Counted from the first letter of the stretch, positions 52,488-61,697 are shown. The stretch is 64,000 bases of DNA from Sulfurovum indicum (GCF_014931715.1 NZ_CP063164.1:124001-188000), one strand, 5' to 3'. Notes: generated by a model from the sequence alone, not told the origin. Numbers and translations: made by a program.

Positions 52488-52697
52488 ATGGAAAAAGAGA
52501 TGATCATTTCGGAAAAAAAACTTGAAAAGCTCGCTAAAAGATTATCAAAAGAGTTTGGTATCGGTATGGATGAAGCCTATGAGCTGATTTATGAGGAGTG
52601 GGAGCTGGTAGAAGAACTTTTTGCAGTACATAAAAAGGCGAAAACAGTTAAAGAACACCTGGTACGTAGAATGAATGAACTTTACAGGATCGCATGA
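52488..52697 (+). CDS. small helical protein in the olsF operon, 69 aa
   Basis: All-helical, charged protein (SEKKLEKLAKRLSKEFGIGMDEAYELIYEEWELVEELF, then VKEHLVRRMNELYRIA). RBS GGAG. Its stop overlaps the olsF ATG by 4 bp (ATGA), so the two are coupled. No membrane segment or signal peptide. The length and position recall acyl-carrier or regulatory partners, but no Ser attachment motif (DSL) is present, so it is not an ACP. Function unknown. Confidence 0.75.
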   Translation: MEKEMIISEKKLEKLAKRLSKEFGIGMDEAYELIYEEWELVEELFAVHKKAKTVKEHLVRRMNELYRIA

Positions 52698-54415
52698 TGC
52701 CGCAGATCAGTGTAGAAAATTATCTGATACATCACTACCCTGCCATAGAACATTTCCCTGCGTTGGCAAAAAAACTACTCTTCTCTTCTGTCCGTAAGCT
52801 CTTCCATGAAAACCAGATCAATGATTTTCTGGAAAAGAACAGATATAAAGATGCCTACAGCTTCATTGAAGCGGTACTGGACTATTTTGAGGTAGATATT
52901 GCTTTAAAGCAGAAAGAGATGAGTCATGTTCCTCCTTATGGACGGGTAGTGATTATCGCAAACCACCCTTTAGGCACACTGGATGCCATGGCAATGATAT
53001 ATCTGCTCAAAGATGTCAGAAAAGATATCAAGATCGTGGCCAACTCATTTTTGAAAGAGTTTGAGAATCTTAAAGAACTTATTATCCCTGTGGATAATAT
53101 CAGCGGTAAGATGAGCAGGGAGACACTTGAGGGGATCTATAGTGCATTGGAGAGTGAAAAGGCTGTGATCATCTTTCCTTCAGGAGAGGTGAGCCGTGCA
53201 AGACCCAACGGCGTCAAGGATACTGCATGGAAGTCCGGGTTTTACAAAATTGCCAAAAAGACCTACTCTCCCATCCTTCCTGTCTATATCAAAGCAACCA
53301 ATTCCAAAAGTTTTTATCTGCTCTCCATGCTCAACCGTTCATTTGCAACGGCAACCCTGCCGCATGAAATGTTCAAGGCACGGGGTAAAGAGATAAGATT
53401 TACTATAGGTAATCCTGTTCCGTATGAGAGCTACTGTATACAGGGAGTTCCCCAAAAAGAGGCAGTAAAGCTTATTAGAAAACATTTTTACCGTGTTGCA
53501 AGAGGGAAACCGAATCTTCTTAAGGTACAAAAGGGTATCTCTCTGGCTGAAGCACCGAGCGATATCAAGCATGCACTCAGCCAGGGAGAACTTTTGGGAG
53601 AGACAGCGGATGGAAAACAGATCATTCTCTATGAGAGTGAGCTGGAGAATTGTGTGATCAAAGAGATCGGGCGTTTGCGTGAAATCAGTTTTCGCCATGT
53701 GGGAGAGGGTTCGGGGGAGAAAAGAGATGTGGACAGTTATGATTTTTACTATAAACATATTGTGATCTGGGATGACAGTGATCTTGAGATCGCAGGTGCC
53801 TACCGTATAGGAGAGTGTGCACAGATTATTGAAGACTTTGGGGGTGAAGGGCTTTATACCAGTACACTTTTTAAGTATGATAAAGCATTCGAACCCTACT
53901 TTTGCAGGGGCCTTGAACTTGGAAGAAGTTTTGTGCAGCCGAAATACTGGAACTCAAGAGCGCTGGATTACCTGTGGCAGGGGATCGGTGCATATATCAA
54001 AAGCCATCCGGCTATCCGTTATCTGTTTGGTCCTGTGAGTTTGAGTGACAGTTTCACACCGCAGGCAAAAGCGCTCATTATCTATTTTTACCAACACTAT
54101 TTTCCGGACAGGAAAATGCTGGTAGCACACAAAGCACGCTATAAAATACCTAAAGAGATGAAAGCATATTGTGAAGATATATTCTGCGGACATGACTATA
54201 GAGCTGACCAGCGTATTCTGAAAGAGGAGCTTAGCTATATGGGATACACGATACCGCCTCTTTACAAACAGTATGCAGAGGTATGTGAGGAGGGTGGTGT
54301 ACAGTTTATGGACTTTGGCTATGACAAGCATTTCAATTACTGTATAGATGGTTTCATTTTTGTTGATCTGGACTTTATGAAAGAGAGCAAAAGAAAACGT
54401 TATATTGGAGAATAG
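52694..54415 (+). CDS. olsF: bifunctional ornithine-lipid synthase, OlsF-type
   Basis: 573 aa fusion. The N-terminal phospholipid/glycerol-acyltransferase (PlsC-like, OlsA role) has NHPLGTLD with His91 and Asp97 and FPSGEVSRARP near 157. The C-terminal half (about 290-560) is a GNAT-like hemolysin/OlsB domain (LREISFRHVGEG, then EPYFCRGLELGRSFVQPKYW). OlsB acylates ornithine with a 3-hydroxyacyl chain and OlsA adds the second acyl chain, giving phosphorus-free ornithine lipids. Pho control makes this membrane remodelling in phosphate starvation. The substrate is inferred from architecture and context. Confidence 0.8.
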   Translation: MMPQISVENYLIHHYPAIEHFPALAKKLLFSSVRKLFHENQINDFLEKNRYKDAYSFIEAVLDYFEVDIALKQKEMSHVPPYGRVVIIANHPLGTLDAMAMIYLLKDVRKDIKIVANSFLKEFENLKELIIPVDNISGKMSRETLEGIYSALESEKAVIIFPSGEVSRARPNGVKDTAWKSGFYKIAKKTYSPILPVYIKATNSKSFYLLSMLNRSFATATLPHEMFKARGKEIRFTIGNPVPYESYCIQGVPQKEAVKLIRKHFYRVARGKPNLLKVQKGISLAEAPSDIKHALSQGELLGETADGKQIILYESELENCVIKEIGRLREISFRHVGEGSGEKRDVDSYDFYYKHIVIWDDSDLEIAGAYRIGECAQIIEDFGGEGLYTSTLFKYDKAFEPYFCRGLELGRSFVQPKYWNSRALDYLWQGIGAYIKSHPAIRYLFGPVSLSDSFTPQAKALIIYFYQHYFPDRKMLVAHKARYKIPKEMKAYCEDIFCGHDYRADQRILKEELSYMGYTIPPLYKQYAEVCEEGGVQFMDFGYDKHFNYCIDGFIFVDLDFMKESKRKRYIGE

Positions 54416-54429
54416 AAGTTGTTATCGTC

Positions 54430-54462
54430 TGTAACCAAAATGTTTCCAAGTTGTTCTATACT
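54430..54462 (+). promoter_or_regulatory. Pho promoter of pstS
   Basis: TGTAACCAAAA (54430-54440) and TGTTTCCAAGT (54441-54451), then TATACT (54457-54462). It begins 15 bp after the olsF stop, so pstS has its own promoter. Confidence 0.8.
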
Positions 54463-54505
54463 TTCGATAACCCTAAAGGGACATACTATTTTCGAAGGAA
54501 AAAAA

Positions 54506-55507
54506 ATGACATTGAAAAAGATCGTTACTGCTGCTCTAGCAGCATCTGTTGCCTTGACTGCCCTTAATGCGGACGAGCTTAAAGGTAGAGGAGCATCTTT
54601 CCCCGGACCTGTATATAAAGCCTGGACATCTGAGTACTTTGCTGCAACAGGCAACAAAGTGAACTATACCCCGACAGGTTCAGGTGACGGTATCAAATCG
54701 ATCACAAAAAGAATGGTGGATTTTGCAGGTTCGGACAAACCGCTTAAGCCAAAGAAGCTTCAAAAAGAGAAGCTCTATATGTTCCCGTCTGTAATCGGAT
54801 CCATTGTACTTGCATATAATATAGACGGTGTGAAAGACGGTGAATTGAAACTGAGCCGTGCTGCGATCGATGCGATCTTCTCCGGCAAGGCAAAATTCTG
54901 GGATGATGCGGTCATCACGAAAGAGAATACCGGACTTAAGCTGCCCCATGCACCTATCACGACCTGTGTAAGAGCGGACAAGTCCGGTACGACATTCAAT
55001 TTTACATATTTTCTTAACAAGATCAACCCGGATGTTAAAGTAAGTAAAAAACCGACTTGGAAGGCAGCCAAGGTGGTTGCAGGCAAATCAAACTCCGGCG
55101 TATCTGCAAATATCCAGCAGATCAAGAACTCCATTGGCTATATTGAGTACTCATACAAGATCAAGTTGGGCCTTCCTGCTGCACAGGTAGAGAACAAAGA
55201 GGGTAAATTCATCAATCCGACAGTCAAGTCTTTCCAGGATGCTGCCAAGTATGCTACATGGACACCGGACAATGATTTCTATGCTGTTATCGGTGATCCT
55301 GCAGGTTCAACTTCCTATCCGATAGTAGCCGCAACATTCATTCTTCTTCCACAGGAAAAGAGTGAGAAAAACAAGCAGGTTACAGCATTCATTGACTGGG
55401 CATATACCAACGGTGACAAGGCAGCAGCTGATCTTGGATATGTTCCTCTTCCGAAAGAGACGAAGGATCAGATCAGAAAATACTGGGAAGCAAAAGGTAT
55501 CAAGTAG
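54506..55507 (+). CDS. pstS: phosphate ABC transporter substrate-binding protein
   Basis: 333 aa. Start 54506 chosen: GAAGGA upstream and a Sec signal peptide (MTLKKIVTAALAASVALTALNA, cleavage before DEL). GRGASFPGPVYKAW, YTPTGSGDGIKSI (phosphate-binding Ser/Gly loop), DFAGSDKPL and RADKSGTTFNFTYFL are PstS hallmarks. Captures periplasmic phosphate for PstCAB. Separated from pstC by hairpins and a second Pho promoter, so binding protein and transporter are independently adjustable. Confidence 0.96.
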   Translation: MTLKKIVTAALAASVALTALNADELKGRGASFPGPVYKAWTSEYFAATGNKVNYTPTGSGDGIKSITKRMVDFAGSDKPLKPKKLQKEKLYMFPSVIGSIVLAYNIDGVKDGELKLSRAAIDAIFSGKAKFWDDAVITKENTGLKLPHAPITTCVRADKSGTTFNFTYFLNKINPDVKVSKKPTWKAAKVVAGKSNSGVSANIQQIKNSIGYIEYSYKIKLGLPAAQVENKEGKFINPTVKSFQDAAKYATWTPDNDFYAVIGDPAGSTSYPIVAATFILLPQEKSEKNKQVTAFIDWAYTNGDKAAADLGYVPLPKETKDQIRKYWEAKGIK

Positions 55508-55538
55508 GATCTGTTTCATTACGCAAAAAGAATCATTT

Positions 55539-55585
55539 AAAGCATCTCTCTGACAGATGCTTTCCACAGTACCTTTCCGGTACTG
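55539..55585 (+). terminator. two hairpins after pstS
   Basis: AAAGCATC/GATGCTTT (55539-55546, 55556-55563) and CAGTACC/GGTACTG (55567-55573, 55579-55585), the latter followed by TTTCTGT. Likely attenuate read-through from pstS to pstC or protect the pstS message; the weak T tract makes full termination uncertain. Confidence 0.5.
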
Positions 55586-55639
55586 TTTCTGTAATCACTC
55601 TGTCAACTCTTCTCACAACACTTTTTCACTTGCTGCGCC

Positions 55640-55672
55640 GGTAACCAAAATGTTACCAATTTGTAATATAAT
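55640..55672 (+). promoter_or_regulatory. Pho promoter of pstC
   Basis: GGTAACCAAAA (55640-55650) and TGTTACCAATT (55651-55661), followed by TGTAATATAAT, whose TATAAT (55667-55672) is the -10. The closest to a consensus in this window. Confidence 0.85.
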
Positions 55673-55702
55673 CGCGCAAAACATCAATAAAGGCAATGCG
55701 GT

Positions 55703-56557
55703 ATGAGTGGAAAACTCTTTCGAAACTTCTCTTTTATTTCAGCGACACTCTCCTTTTTTCTGCTGGTAGGTATTTTTGCCGTTCTCTTCAGCTATGCACA
55801 GGAAGCACTGCATACGTTTGGGTTTGATTTCCTCTGGAATGAACAGTGGGAGCCGGATGAAGATGACGAGGGTGGTGTATTTGGCGGATATATTCCTATA
55901 GTAGGTACACTTCTGAGTACCGTGCTCGCTATGGTGCTCGCTACACCGTTAGCTATGGGAATTGCCATTTTTTTAACGGAGATCGCTTCAGAAAAAGTGG
56001 CAAAACCTGTCTCTGTCGCTATTGAGCTTCTTGCCGCGATTCCGAGTATTATCTACGGGATGTGGGGCCTTTTCTACTTCGCTCCCATTGTACAGGCGGT
56101 TTTTGGGGGCAATGGTGTCGGACTTTTGACTGCAGGGATAGTCCTGGCGATCATGATCATTCCTTTCATGGCTGCGATCACCAGAGACTCAATGAACACT
56201 ACGCCGGCAGTGCTTAAAGAGTCAGCCTATGCAATGGGTGCCACCAAGTTTGAGGTGATCAAAGATGTGGTGATGCCGTATGCAAAAGGTGGGATTATCG
56301 GTTCGATCATTCTGGCCCTTGGACGGGCATTGGGAGAGACGATGGCGGTAGCTTTCCTGATAGGTTCGGTCATGAGTACTGTAGGCAAAGTAACAGATCC
56401 GACAACATCCATTCCGGTACTTCTGGCAAACAATTTTGCCGAAGCGGAAGATTTGGAGATGAGCAGTATGTACTTCCTGGCACTTATTCTTTTTGCAATA
56501 AGTTTTGCTGTTATCTCCTTTGCAAAATTCTATTTCCTTGGCAGAAAGGCAAAATAA
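55703..56557 (+). CDS. pstC: phosphate ABC transporter permease PstC
   Basis: 284 aa with six predicted membrane helices and the permease coupling motif in AYAMGATKFEVIKDVVMPYAKGGIIGSIILALGRALGETMA. An acidic insertion (EQWEPDEDDEGG, about residue 50) lies in the first periplasmic loop. Forms the channel with PstA. One base separates it from pstA. Confidence 0.95.
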   Translation: MSGKLFRNFSFISATLSFFLLVGIFAVLFSYAQEALHTFGFDFLWNEQWEPDEDDEGGVFGGYIPIVGTLLSTVLAMVLATPLAMGIAIFLTEIASEKVAKPVSVAIELLAAIPSIIYGMWGLFYFAPIVQAVFGGNGVGLLTAGIVLAIMIIPFMAAITRDSMNTTPAVLKESAYAMGATKFEVIKDVVMPYAKGGIIGSIILALGRALGETMAVAFLIGSVMSTVGKVTDPTTSIPVLLANNFAEAEDLEMSSMYFLALILFAISFAVISFAKFYFLGRKAK

Positions 56558-56558
56558 A

Positions 56559-57368
56559 ATGAATAGACTCTTACTCAACAAGATCATTCTTGTTCTTTCG
56601 ACACTCTCTGCATTGACAGGGATCGGCTTCCTGTTTTGGATCCTTGCTACACTCAGCTACAAGGGAATCGTCAGTATCCATTGGGATACCTTTACCAAAG
56701 ATCTGGTGGAAGGGGGGATCAGAAACCTGCTGGTCGGCCAGTTTACGATGGCACTGATCGCTACAGCAGTGGCTGTTCCTGTAGGCATGATGGCAGGGAT
56801 CTATCTTAGAGAGTACGGACATGGTTCCAGACTTGCTTCGATCATTAGAAATCTCAGTGATGTTATGATGTCGGCTCCCTCTATAGTGATTGGTGTTTTT
56901 GTCTACGCGCTTCTTGTTGATCCATTTGGCGGATATAATGGCTGGGCAGGGGCAGTGGCCTTGGCGATCATGATGATTCCGATCATTATCTCTACGACGG
57001 ATAATATGCTTGCACTTGTACCCCAGGAGCTTAGAGAAGCAGGTATCGCTCTGGGAGGAAGCAAGCACAAGATCATTTTGCAGATCGTAATCAGGGCAGC
57101 AAAGGTGGGTATTATGACAGGGGTTCTGCTCTCTTTTGCCCGAATCATTGGAGAGACCGCACCGCTGCTCTTTACCTCGGCGAACAACCAGTTCTTTACG
57201 ATGGATATGAGTGAACAGTTCCCGTCATTGACGGTCAGTATCTATAATCTGGCAACCTACCCGGATGAGGCAAGCCGTGAGTTGGCATGGGCGGCATCAT
57301 TCATTTTGACGGTGATCGTACTGTGTATCAACCTTTTGGGACGATTTGTCATCCGAAATAAAAAGTAA
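56559..57368 (+). CDS. pstA: phosphate ABC transporter permease PstA
   Basis: 269 aa, start at 56559 immediately after the pstC stop; an in-frame ATG at 56505 lies inside pstC and adds non-family residues. Six helices and the EAA-type loop [50 protein letters not shown]. Partner of PstC. Confidence 0.95.
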   Translation: MNRLLLNKIILVLSTLSALTGIGFLFWILATLSYKGIVSIHWDTFTKDLVEGGIRNLLVGQFTMALIATAVAVPVGMMAGIYLREYGHGSRLASIIRNLSDVMMSAPSIVIGVFVYALLVDPFGGYNGWAGAVALAIMMIPIIISTTDNMLALVPQELREAGIALGGSKHKIILQIVIRAAKVGIMTGVLLSFARIIGETAPLLFTSANNQFFTMDMSEQFPSLTVSIYNLATYPDEASRELAWAASFILTVIVLCINLLGRFVIRNKK

Positions 57369-57385
57369 AAAGTGAAGGAAAAGCA

Positions 57386-58177
57386 ATGGCAGACAAGAAT
57401 GTAGTAATGGAAGCAAAGAGTTTCTCTTTCTTCTACCCGGGAGCGGAAGCCCCTTCCCTTAACAAGATCGATCTTCCTGTTATGGAAAACAAGATCACGG
57501 CAATGATCGGACCGAGCGGTTGCGGAAAGTCGACACTGCTTCGCTCCATGAACCGTATTCATGATCTCTATCCGGGTAACACCTATAAAGGAGAGATAAA
57601 CCTTTATAAAGCAGACGGAAGCAAAGAGAATATTTTAAAGATAAAAAAAGAGAATGATTTTATCCGTCTGCGACAGGAGGTTGGAATGATCTTTCAGAAG
57701 CCCACTCCTTTCCCTATGAGCATTTTTGACAATGTAGCCTACGGACTAAGGCTCTCAGGAGTGAAGAACAGGACAGAGCTTGCCGACCGTGTAGAGCATG
57801 CACTCAAGGGTGCAGCAATATGGAAAGAGACCAAGGAGAGACTGGGTGAGAGTGCCCTTGGAATGTCAGGCGGACAGCAGCAGCGTCTCTGTATTGCCAG
57901 AGCGGTAGCACTCAAGCCAAGGGTACTGTTGTTTGATGAACCGACTTCAGCACTCGATCCCATCTCTACCGGAGCGATCGAAGAGCTTATCTCTGAACTG
58001 AAAAAAGAGATATCAGTAGTGATCGTTACCCATAATATGCAGCAGGCAAGCCGTTTGAGTGACTATACGGCATTTATGTACCTGGGTGAGCTGATCGAAT
58101 ATGATGATACGGAAAAGATCTTTCTCAATCCGGGGAAAAAACTGACAGAAGACTACATTACAGGCAGGTTCGGGTAG
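57386..58177 (+). CDS. pstB: phosphate ABC transporter ATPase
   Basis: 263 aa ABC ATPase: Walker [18 protein letters not shown]-loop [12 protein letters not shown] (PstB-specific), signature [14 protein letters not shown], Walker [14 protein letters not shown], His switch VTHNMQQA. Powers PstCA. RBS AAGGAAAAG. Confidence 0.98.
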   Translation: MADKNVVMEAKSFSFFYPGAEAPSLNKIDLPVMENKITAMIGPSGCGKSTLLRSMNRIHDLYPGNTYKGEINLYKADGSKENILKIKKENDFIRLRQEVGMIFQKPTPFPMSIFDNVAYGLRLSGVKNRTELADRVEHALKGAAIWKETKERLGESALGMSGGQQQRLCIARAVALKPRVLLFDEPTSALDPISTGAIEELISELKKEISVVIVTHNMQQASRLSDYTAFMYLGELIEYDDTEKIFLNPGKKLTEDYITGRFG

Positions 58178-58309
58178 AACTTTATGTAGTGGTAGAGGAA
58201 ATACTCTGGTAAAGGGAGCTTCTCTGCCTCTAAAAGGGAGTATGCCCCGGGCGATTGAAGGCAGACTCTGCCCGGTTTCAAGAAGCAAAAAATATTAAGG
58301 AGTTGGATA

Positions 58310-58975
58310 ATGTTGACAAAATATCAGGAAGCAAGACATGCGGTAAGATCACAGATAATAGAGACTGCAGAGATACTGGCCAGTGCGAATGCAGAGGGCT
58401 TAAGAGCGCTTGAGGCTTCCGATACGGTCAAGCTGGAAGTAATACGCAAGACACTTAAACCAGTGAGTGAGTATACAGAGAAGATCGATAATGATATCGT
58501 TCTGATCTTCGCCCGCTATACACCTGAGGCAAAAGACCTTCGTGAACTGGTCTCCTATCTTAAGATTACATCGGCACTTAACCGCATTAAGACCAATATT
58601 AATAATTATCTGAAAAATATGCAAAGCATGCTGGCCGAAGAAGATGACAACATTGTACAATTTATCAAAGAATCTCTCAGTATTAACCGCTGTACAATCA
58701 ATGCATTTGAGAAAACACTTGCAATGTTCAAGACATTTGATGACAATGAGAAGATCAAACAGTTTGCCATTGAGATCGATGTAGAGTATGCCAAGACAGA
58801 TGATATCTATGCACTGCTTGAGAAGAGTGTTCTGCAGAAGATGGGTGAAGCAGACGGCAAGGCTGAAGAGTATTTCAATCTTTTAAAATACATCCGAAAA
58901 AATCTTAAGATCATTGACAGGCTTGACAGTATTGCCCAGAGGATCATATTTGCACGTATGGGCGGGAAGCTCTAA
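58310..58975 (+). CDS. phoU: PhoU-like phosphate signalling protein
   Basis: 221 aa, all-helical, probably two PhoU three-helix bundles (ASANAEGLRALEASDTVKLEVIRKTLKPVSEYTEKIDNDIVLIFARYTPEAKDLRELVSYLKITSALNRI). The RYTPEAKDLREL...LKITSALNRI block is the PhoU core. Links Pst state to the sensor kinase. The 132-bp gap after pstB includes CCGGGC...GCCCGG (58246-58274). RBS AAGGAG. Confidence 0.9.
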   Translation: MLTKYQEARHAVRSQIIETAEILASANAEGLRALEASDTVKLEVIRKTLKPVSEYTEKIDNDIVLIFARYTPEAKDLRELVSYLKITSALNRIKTNINNYLKNMQSMLAEEDDNIVQFIKESLSINRCTINAFEKTLAMFKTFDDNEKIKQFAIEIDVEYAKTDDIYALLEKSVLQKMGEADGKAEEYFNLLKYIRKNLKIIDRLDSIAQRIIFARMGGKL

Positions 58976-59031
58976 TACACTTTTGAAATCCAAAACGGTA
59001 TACTATGCTGTCTTGTTTAAAGGAGTATAGT

Positions 59032-60921
59032 ATGTCTAAAATCCAGTGGTCCCTGTTTCTGCTGATCTTGACCGTAGTTGCAGTGAAAATCATACTGCTT
59101 GACCCAAAAGAGGTACATCTTCTGGCCTCAAAGATCGAAAAGATTTCGTTTGAACCGGTTCCCCTTTCCAAAACGGATGCAGAAAAGTCTACCTTGCGTA
59201 TTTCAAACCGTCTGTATCTTACCTATGAGAACAATCGTACCGTTACCTATCCGCTGCAGTATCATCAGATCGCAAAGATGGGAGAGAAGATCGGAGGCGG
59301 TACGATCGGATTGCTTACAGACAGAGAGGAGAGAGGGCTTAAAAACAGGGATGGTAAACCGCATATCTCTACCGAACCGGACGGTAACTCTCTCATTACA
59401 TCTGGAGGCAGACATTTTCTGATCACCCATCTGGAAGAGGCACCCGGAGCTCTTTATGAAACAGAACTCGTTATGGGAGAGGGAAAAGTTTTGACAGCGA
59501 TCGAAACAAAGAGTGTGGATCTCAGCCGGACTGGAGGGAGCATTATTGACTGTGCAAGTTCAAAAACGGTTTATGGCAGCCATCTTGGAGGGGAGGAGAA
59601 CTATGCCATGAACTCCCGTTATGCAGACAAGGCTTCACCTTTTTATATTGACTGTCTTCTGGACGGCAGCTCGCAAACAAGTGATGGAGTATTTCACTAC
59701 TTCTGTGATTATGTTGAAGGTATGAAAGCCTATCTCAATGAAAACAACATCAGCAAAGAGAATGGATACAACGGACGGGAGTTTACACCGTACAACTACG
59801 GATATATTATTGAGGTCAAACCTGATGAAAACGGTTCGACAGAAGCAGCAAAACACTATGTAACCGGGCGCTACAGCCCGGAGCTTGCAGTGATGATGCC
59901 TGATCACAGAACGCTGTATATGTCAGATGACGGCAACTATAAAGGGTTCTGGAAATTTGTTTCGGATGAACCGATAGAGCAGTTCAGGAAAGTATGGAAA
60001 GGGAGGCTGTATGCCGCGAAGCTGACACAACTCTCTGACCGGAACGGGGGTAAGTTTAAAGTGCAATGGCGTGAGCTTGGCCATGCCAGTGACAGTGAGA
60101 TCAAAGCGTTGATCGACAAGAAGATGAAGCTGAGCGATATCTTTGAGATCGCCAAGCCTGACAAGAACGGGGTATGTCCCGGGGGCTTTAAAAAAATAAA
60201 TGAAGACAGTGCTGTGGAGTGTCTGAAGATCAAATCGGGGATGCACAAAGCAGCTGCCTTTTTGGAAAGCAGAAAGTATGCTGCCTATCTGGGTGCGACA
60301 ATGGAGTTTAGAAAGGGCGAAGGGCTTAGCTATGACCCACAACGGAACAGACTCTATTTTGCCATCAGTACGATCAATAAAAGTATGGAAGATGACCATG
60401 ACGGAGAAGAGAGCCTTAATGATATCAGGCTGCCTGAAAATATCTGCGGAGCAGTCTACGCTTTAGATCTTGACAGTAACTACAGCGTGCAGAAAATGGA
60501 AGCCATGGTCATAGGAAAACCACTCAGGGAGTATGAGCCATTTTCCGAAGAGTATCGCTGCCATCCTGATGCCATAGCCAATCCGGACAATATCATGTAC
60601 CTTGGGAAGAGTATTCTGGTCATAGGAGAAGACAGCAGGAACCATGTCAATAATATGCTATGGGCATATAATATCAATGAGAAAAGCTTGACACGTATCG
60701 CCTCTTTGCCCATTGGGGCTGAGGTTACAGGATTGGATAAGACAGTGATAGAAGGGAAGGGTCTTCTGCTCTTTAATGTACAGCATCCGTTTGCAGACAA
60801 TCCTAAAAATGTGGAAGAAGATACTCCGAATGAAGTACTTGTAGAGGAGAGTACTGATGAACAGAAACGTGCCCAGATCGGTTATATAGGCGGTATTCCC
60901 AAAGTGATGATCTTCCAATAG
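59032..60921 (+). CDS. PhoX-like (DUF839) phosphatase
   Basis: 629 aa; start 59032 preceded by AAGGAG; a TATACT at 58999-59004 can be the -10. DUF839 features: LLTDREERG, GRYSPELAVMMPDHRTLYMSDDG, YLGATMEFRKGEGLSYDPQRNRLYFAIS, and a C-terminal beta-propeller-like pattern. PhoX enzymes are Fe/Ca-dependent alkaline phosphatases exported by Tat. Here the N-terminus has a single hydrophobic segment (SLFLLILTVVAVKIILL) without a twin arginine, so it is probably Sec-inserted and membrane-anchored. Phosphatase activity is inferred from family and operon context. Confidence 0.78.
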   Translation: MSKIQWSLFLLILTVVAVKIILLDPKEVHLLASKIEKISFEPVPLSKTDAEKSTLRISNRLYLTYENNRTVTYPLQYHQIAKMGEKIGGGTIGLLTDREERGLKNRDGKPHISTEPDGNSLITSGGRHFLITHLEEAPGALYETELVMGEGKVLTAIETKSVDLSRTGGSIIDCASSKTVYGSHLGGEENYAMNSRYADKASPFYIDCLLDGSSQTSDGVFHYFCDYVEGMKAYLNENNISKENGYNGREFTPYNYGYIIEVKPDENGSTEAAKHYVTGRYSPELAVMMPDHRTLYMSDDGNYKGFWKFVSDEPIEQFRKVWKGRLYAAKLTQLSDRNGGKFKVQWRELGHASDSEIKALIDKKMKLSDIFEIAKPDKNGVCPGGFKKINEDSAVECLKIKSGMHKAAAFLESRKYAAYLGATMEFRKGEGLSYDPQRNRLYFAISTINKSMEDDHDGEESLNDIRLPENICGAVYALDLDSNYSVQKMEAMVIGKPLREYEPFSEEYRCHPDAIANPDNIMYLGKSILVIGEDSRNHVNNMLWAYNINEKSLTRIASLPIGAEVTGLDKTVIEGKGLLLFNVQHPFADNPKNVEEDTPNEVLVEESTDEQKRAQIGYIGGIPKVMIFQ

Positions 60922-60932
60922 ATAAAATCTGA

Positions 60933-60944
60933 TATAATCATTTT
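60933..60944 (+). promoter_or_regulatory. leaderless promoter of second response regulator
   Basis: TATAAT (60933-60938) six bases before ATG 60945, 12 bp after the phoX stop. No Shine-Dalgarno and no Pho repeats. Confidence 0.5.
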
Positions 60945-61628
60945 ATGCAAAACAACATAGAGATCATCGTCATCGAGGACGAAGAGGATATTTTGGAATT
61001 GATCGAATATCACCTTATAAAAGAGGGATATGAGGTGACCGGTTTTCTATCGACTGAGAATGTGGAACGTTTCCTTGAAGAGGAGAGCCCCTCTTTGATG
61101 ATCGTTGACCGCAATCTTCCGGGAGTGGAAGGGAGTGCTTTCGTGGCACATCTGCGGAAGATGGGATATGATATTCCAGTGATCTTTTTGACGGCCAAAG
61201 ACAAAGAAAGTGACCTTGAATCCGGCTTTGAAGCAGGCGGAGATGACTACATGACCAAACCGTTTAACCCAAGAGAGTTGACCCTGAGAGTCAAGGCACT
61301 GCTTAAACGTTCCGGTGTTCTCCAAAAACAGGAAAAAGTCAAATACAAGTCGTTGACACTCGACTTGGCTAGCAAGATACTTTCTGTCAACGGGAAAGAG
61401 GTCTCACTAACCAATCTTGAGTTCAATCTGCTGTATACATTCCTTAAACATATTGACAAGCCGTTGACAAGGGATTTCCTCCGTAATGAAGCCTGGGGGT
61501 CTGAAGGAGAAAGTGTCAATGACAATGCTGTTAATGTTGCGATCAACCGTCTCAAGCACAAAATAGATCCGGATAATAAAGAGGGCTATTTTCATCCGGT
61601 ATGGGGTGTAGGGTATAAGTTCGCATAG
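60945..61628 (+). CDS. PhoB-like OmpR-family response regulator (copy 2)
   Basis: 227 aa, close paralogue of the regulator at 51400 (the first 60 residues differ at few positions). Acidic pocket, phospho-acceptor Asp in MIVDRNLPGVEG, TAKD and TKPF all intact. Winged-helix domain LTNLEFNLLYTFLKH, then NAVNVAINRLKHKID. Recognition-helix surroundings differ (DKTINVAMNRL versus DNAVNVAINRL). Lies at the end of the Pho cluster without a Pho box. May share or compete for the same sites. No cognate kinase gene adjoins it. Confidence 0.88.
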   Translation: MQNNIEIIVIEDEEDILELIEYHLIKEGYEVTGFLSTENVERFLEEESPSLMIVDRNLPGVEGSAFVAHLRKMGYDIPVIFLTAKDKESDLESGFEAGGDDYMTKPFNPRELTLRVKALLKRSGVLQKQEKVKYKSLTLDLASKILSVNGKEVSLTNLEFNLLYTFLKHIDKPLTRDFLRNEAWGSEGESVNDNAVNVAINRLKHKIDPDNKEGYFHPVWGVGYKFA

Positions 61629-61639
61629 TACTATAAATA

Positions 61640-61697
61640 ATATGACAATATGACATATTTCATCCGACTTTTGTTAAAAAATAGTTACACTTTCTTT
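61640..61697 (+). promoter_or_regulatory. recQ promoter with tandem octamer, probably leaderless
   Basis: ATATGACA-ATATGACA at 61640-61655, TACACT at 61686-61691, six bases, ATG 61698. All distances equal those at radC (114-171). Confidence 0.55.

Noticed and set aside
52488-52697. Acyl carrier protein for ornithine-lipid synthesis
   Set aside because: No Asp-Ser-Leu phosphopantetheine site in the 69-aa sequence.
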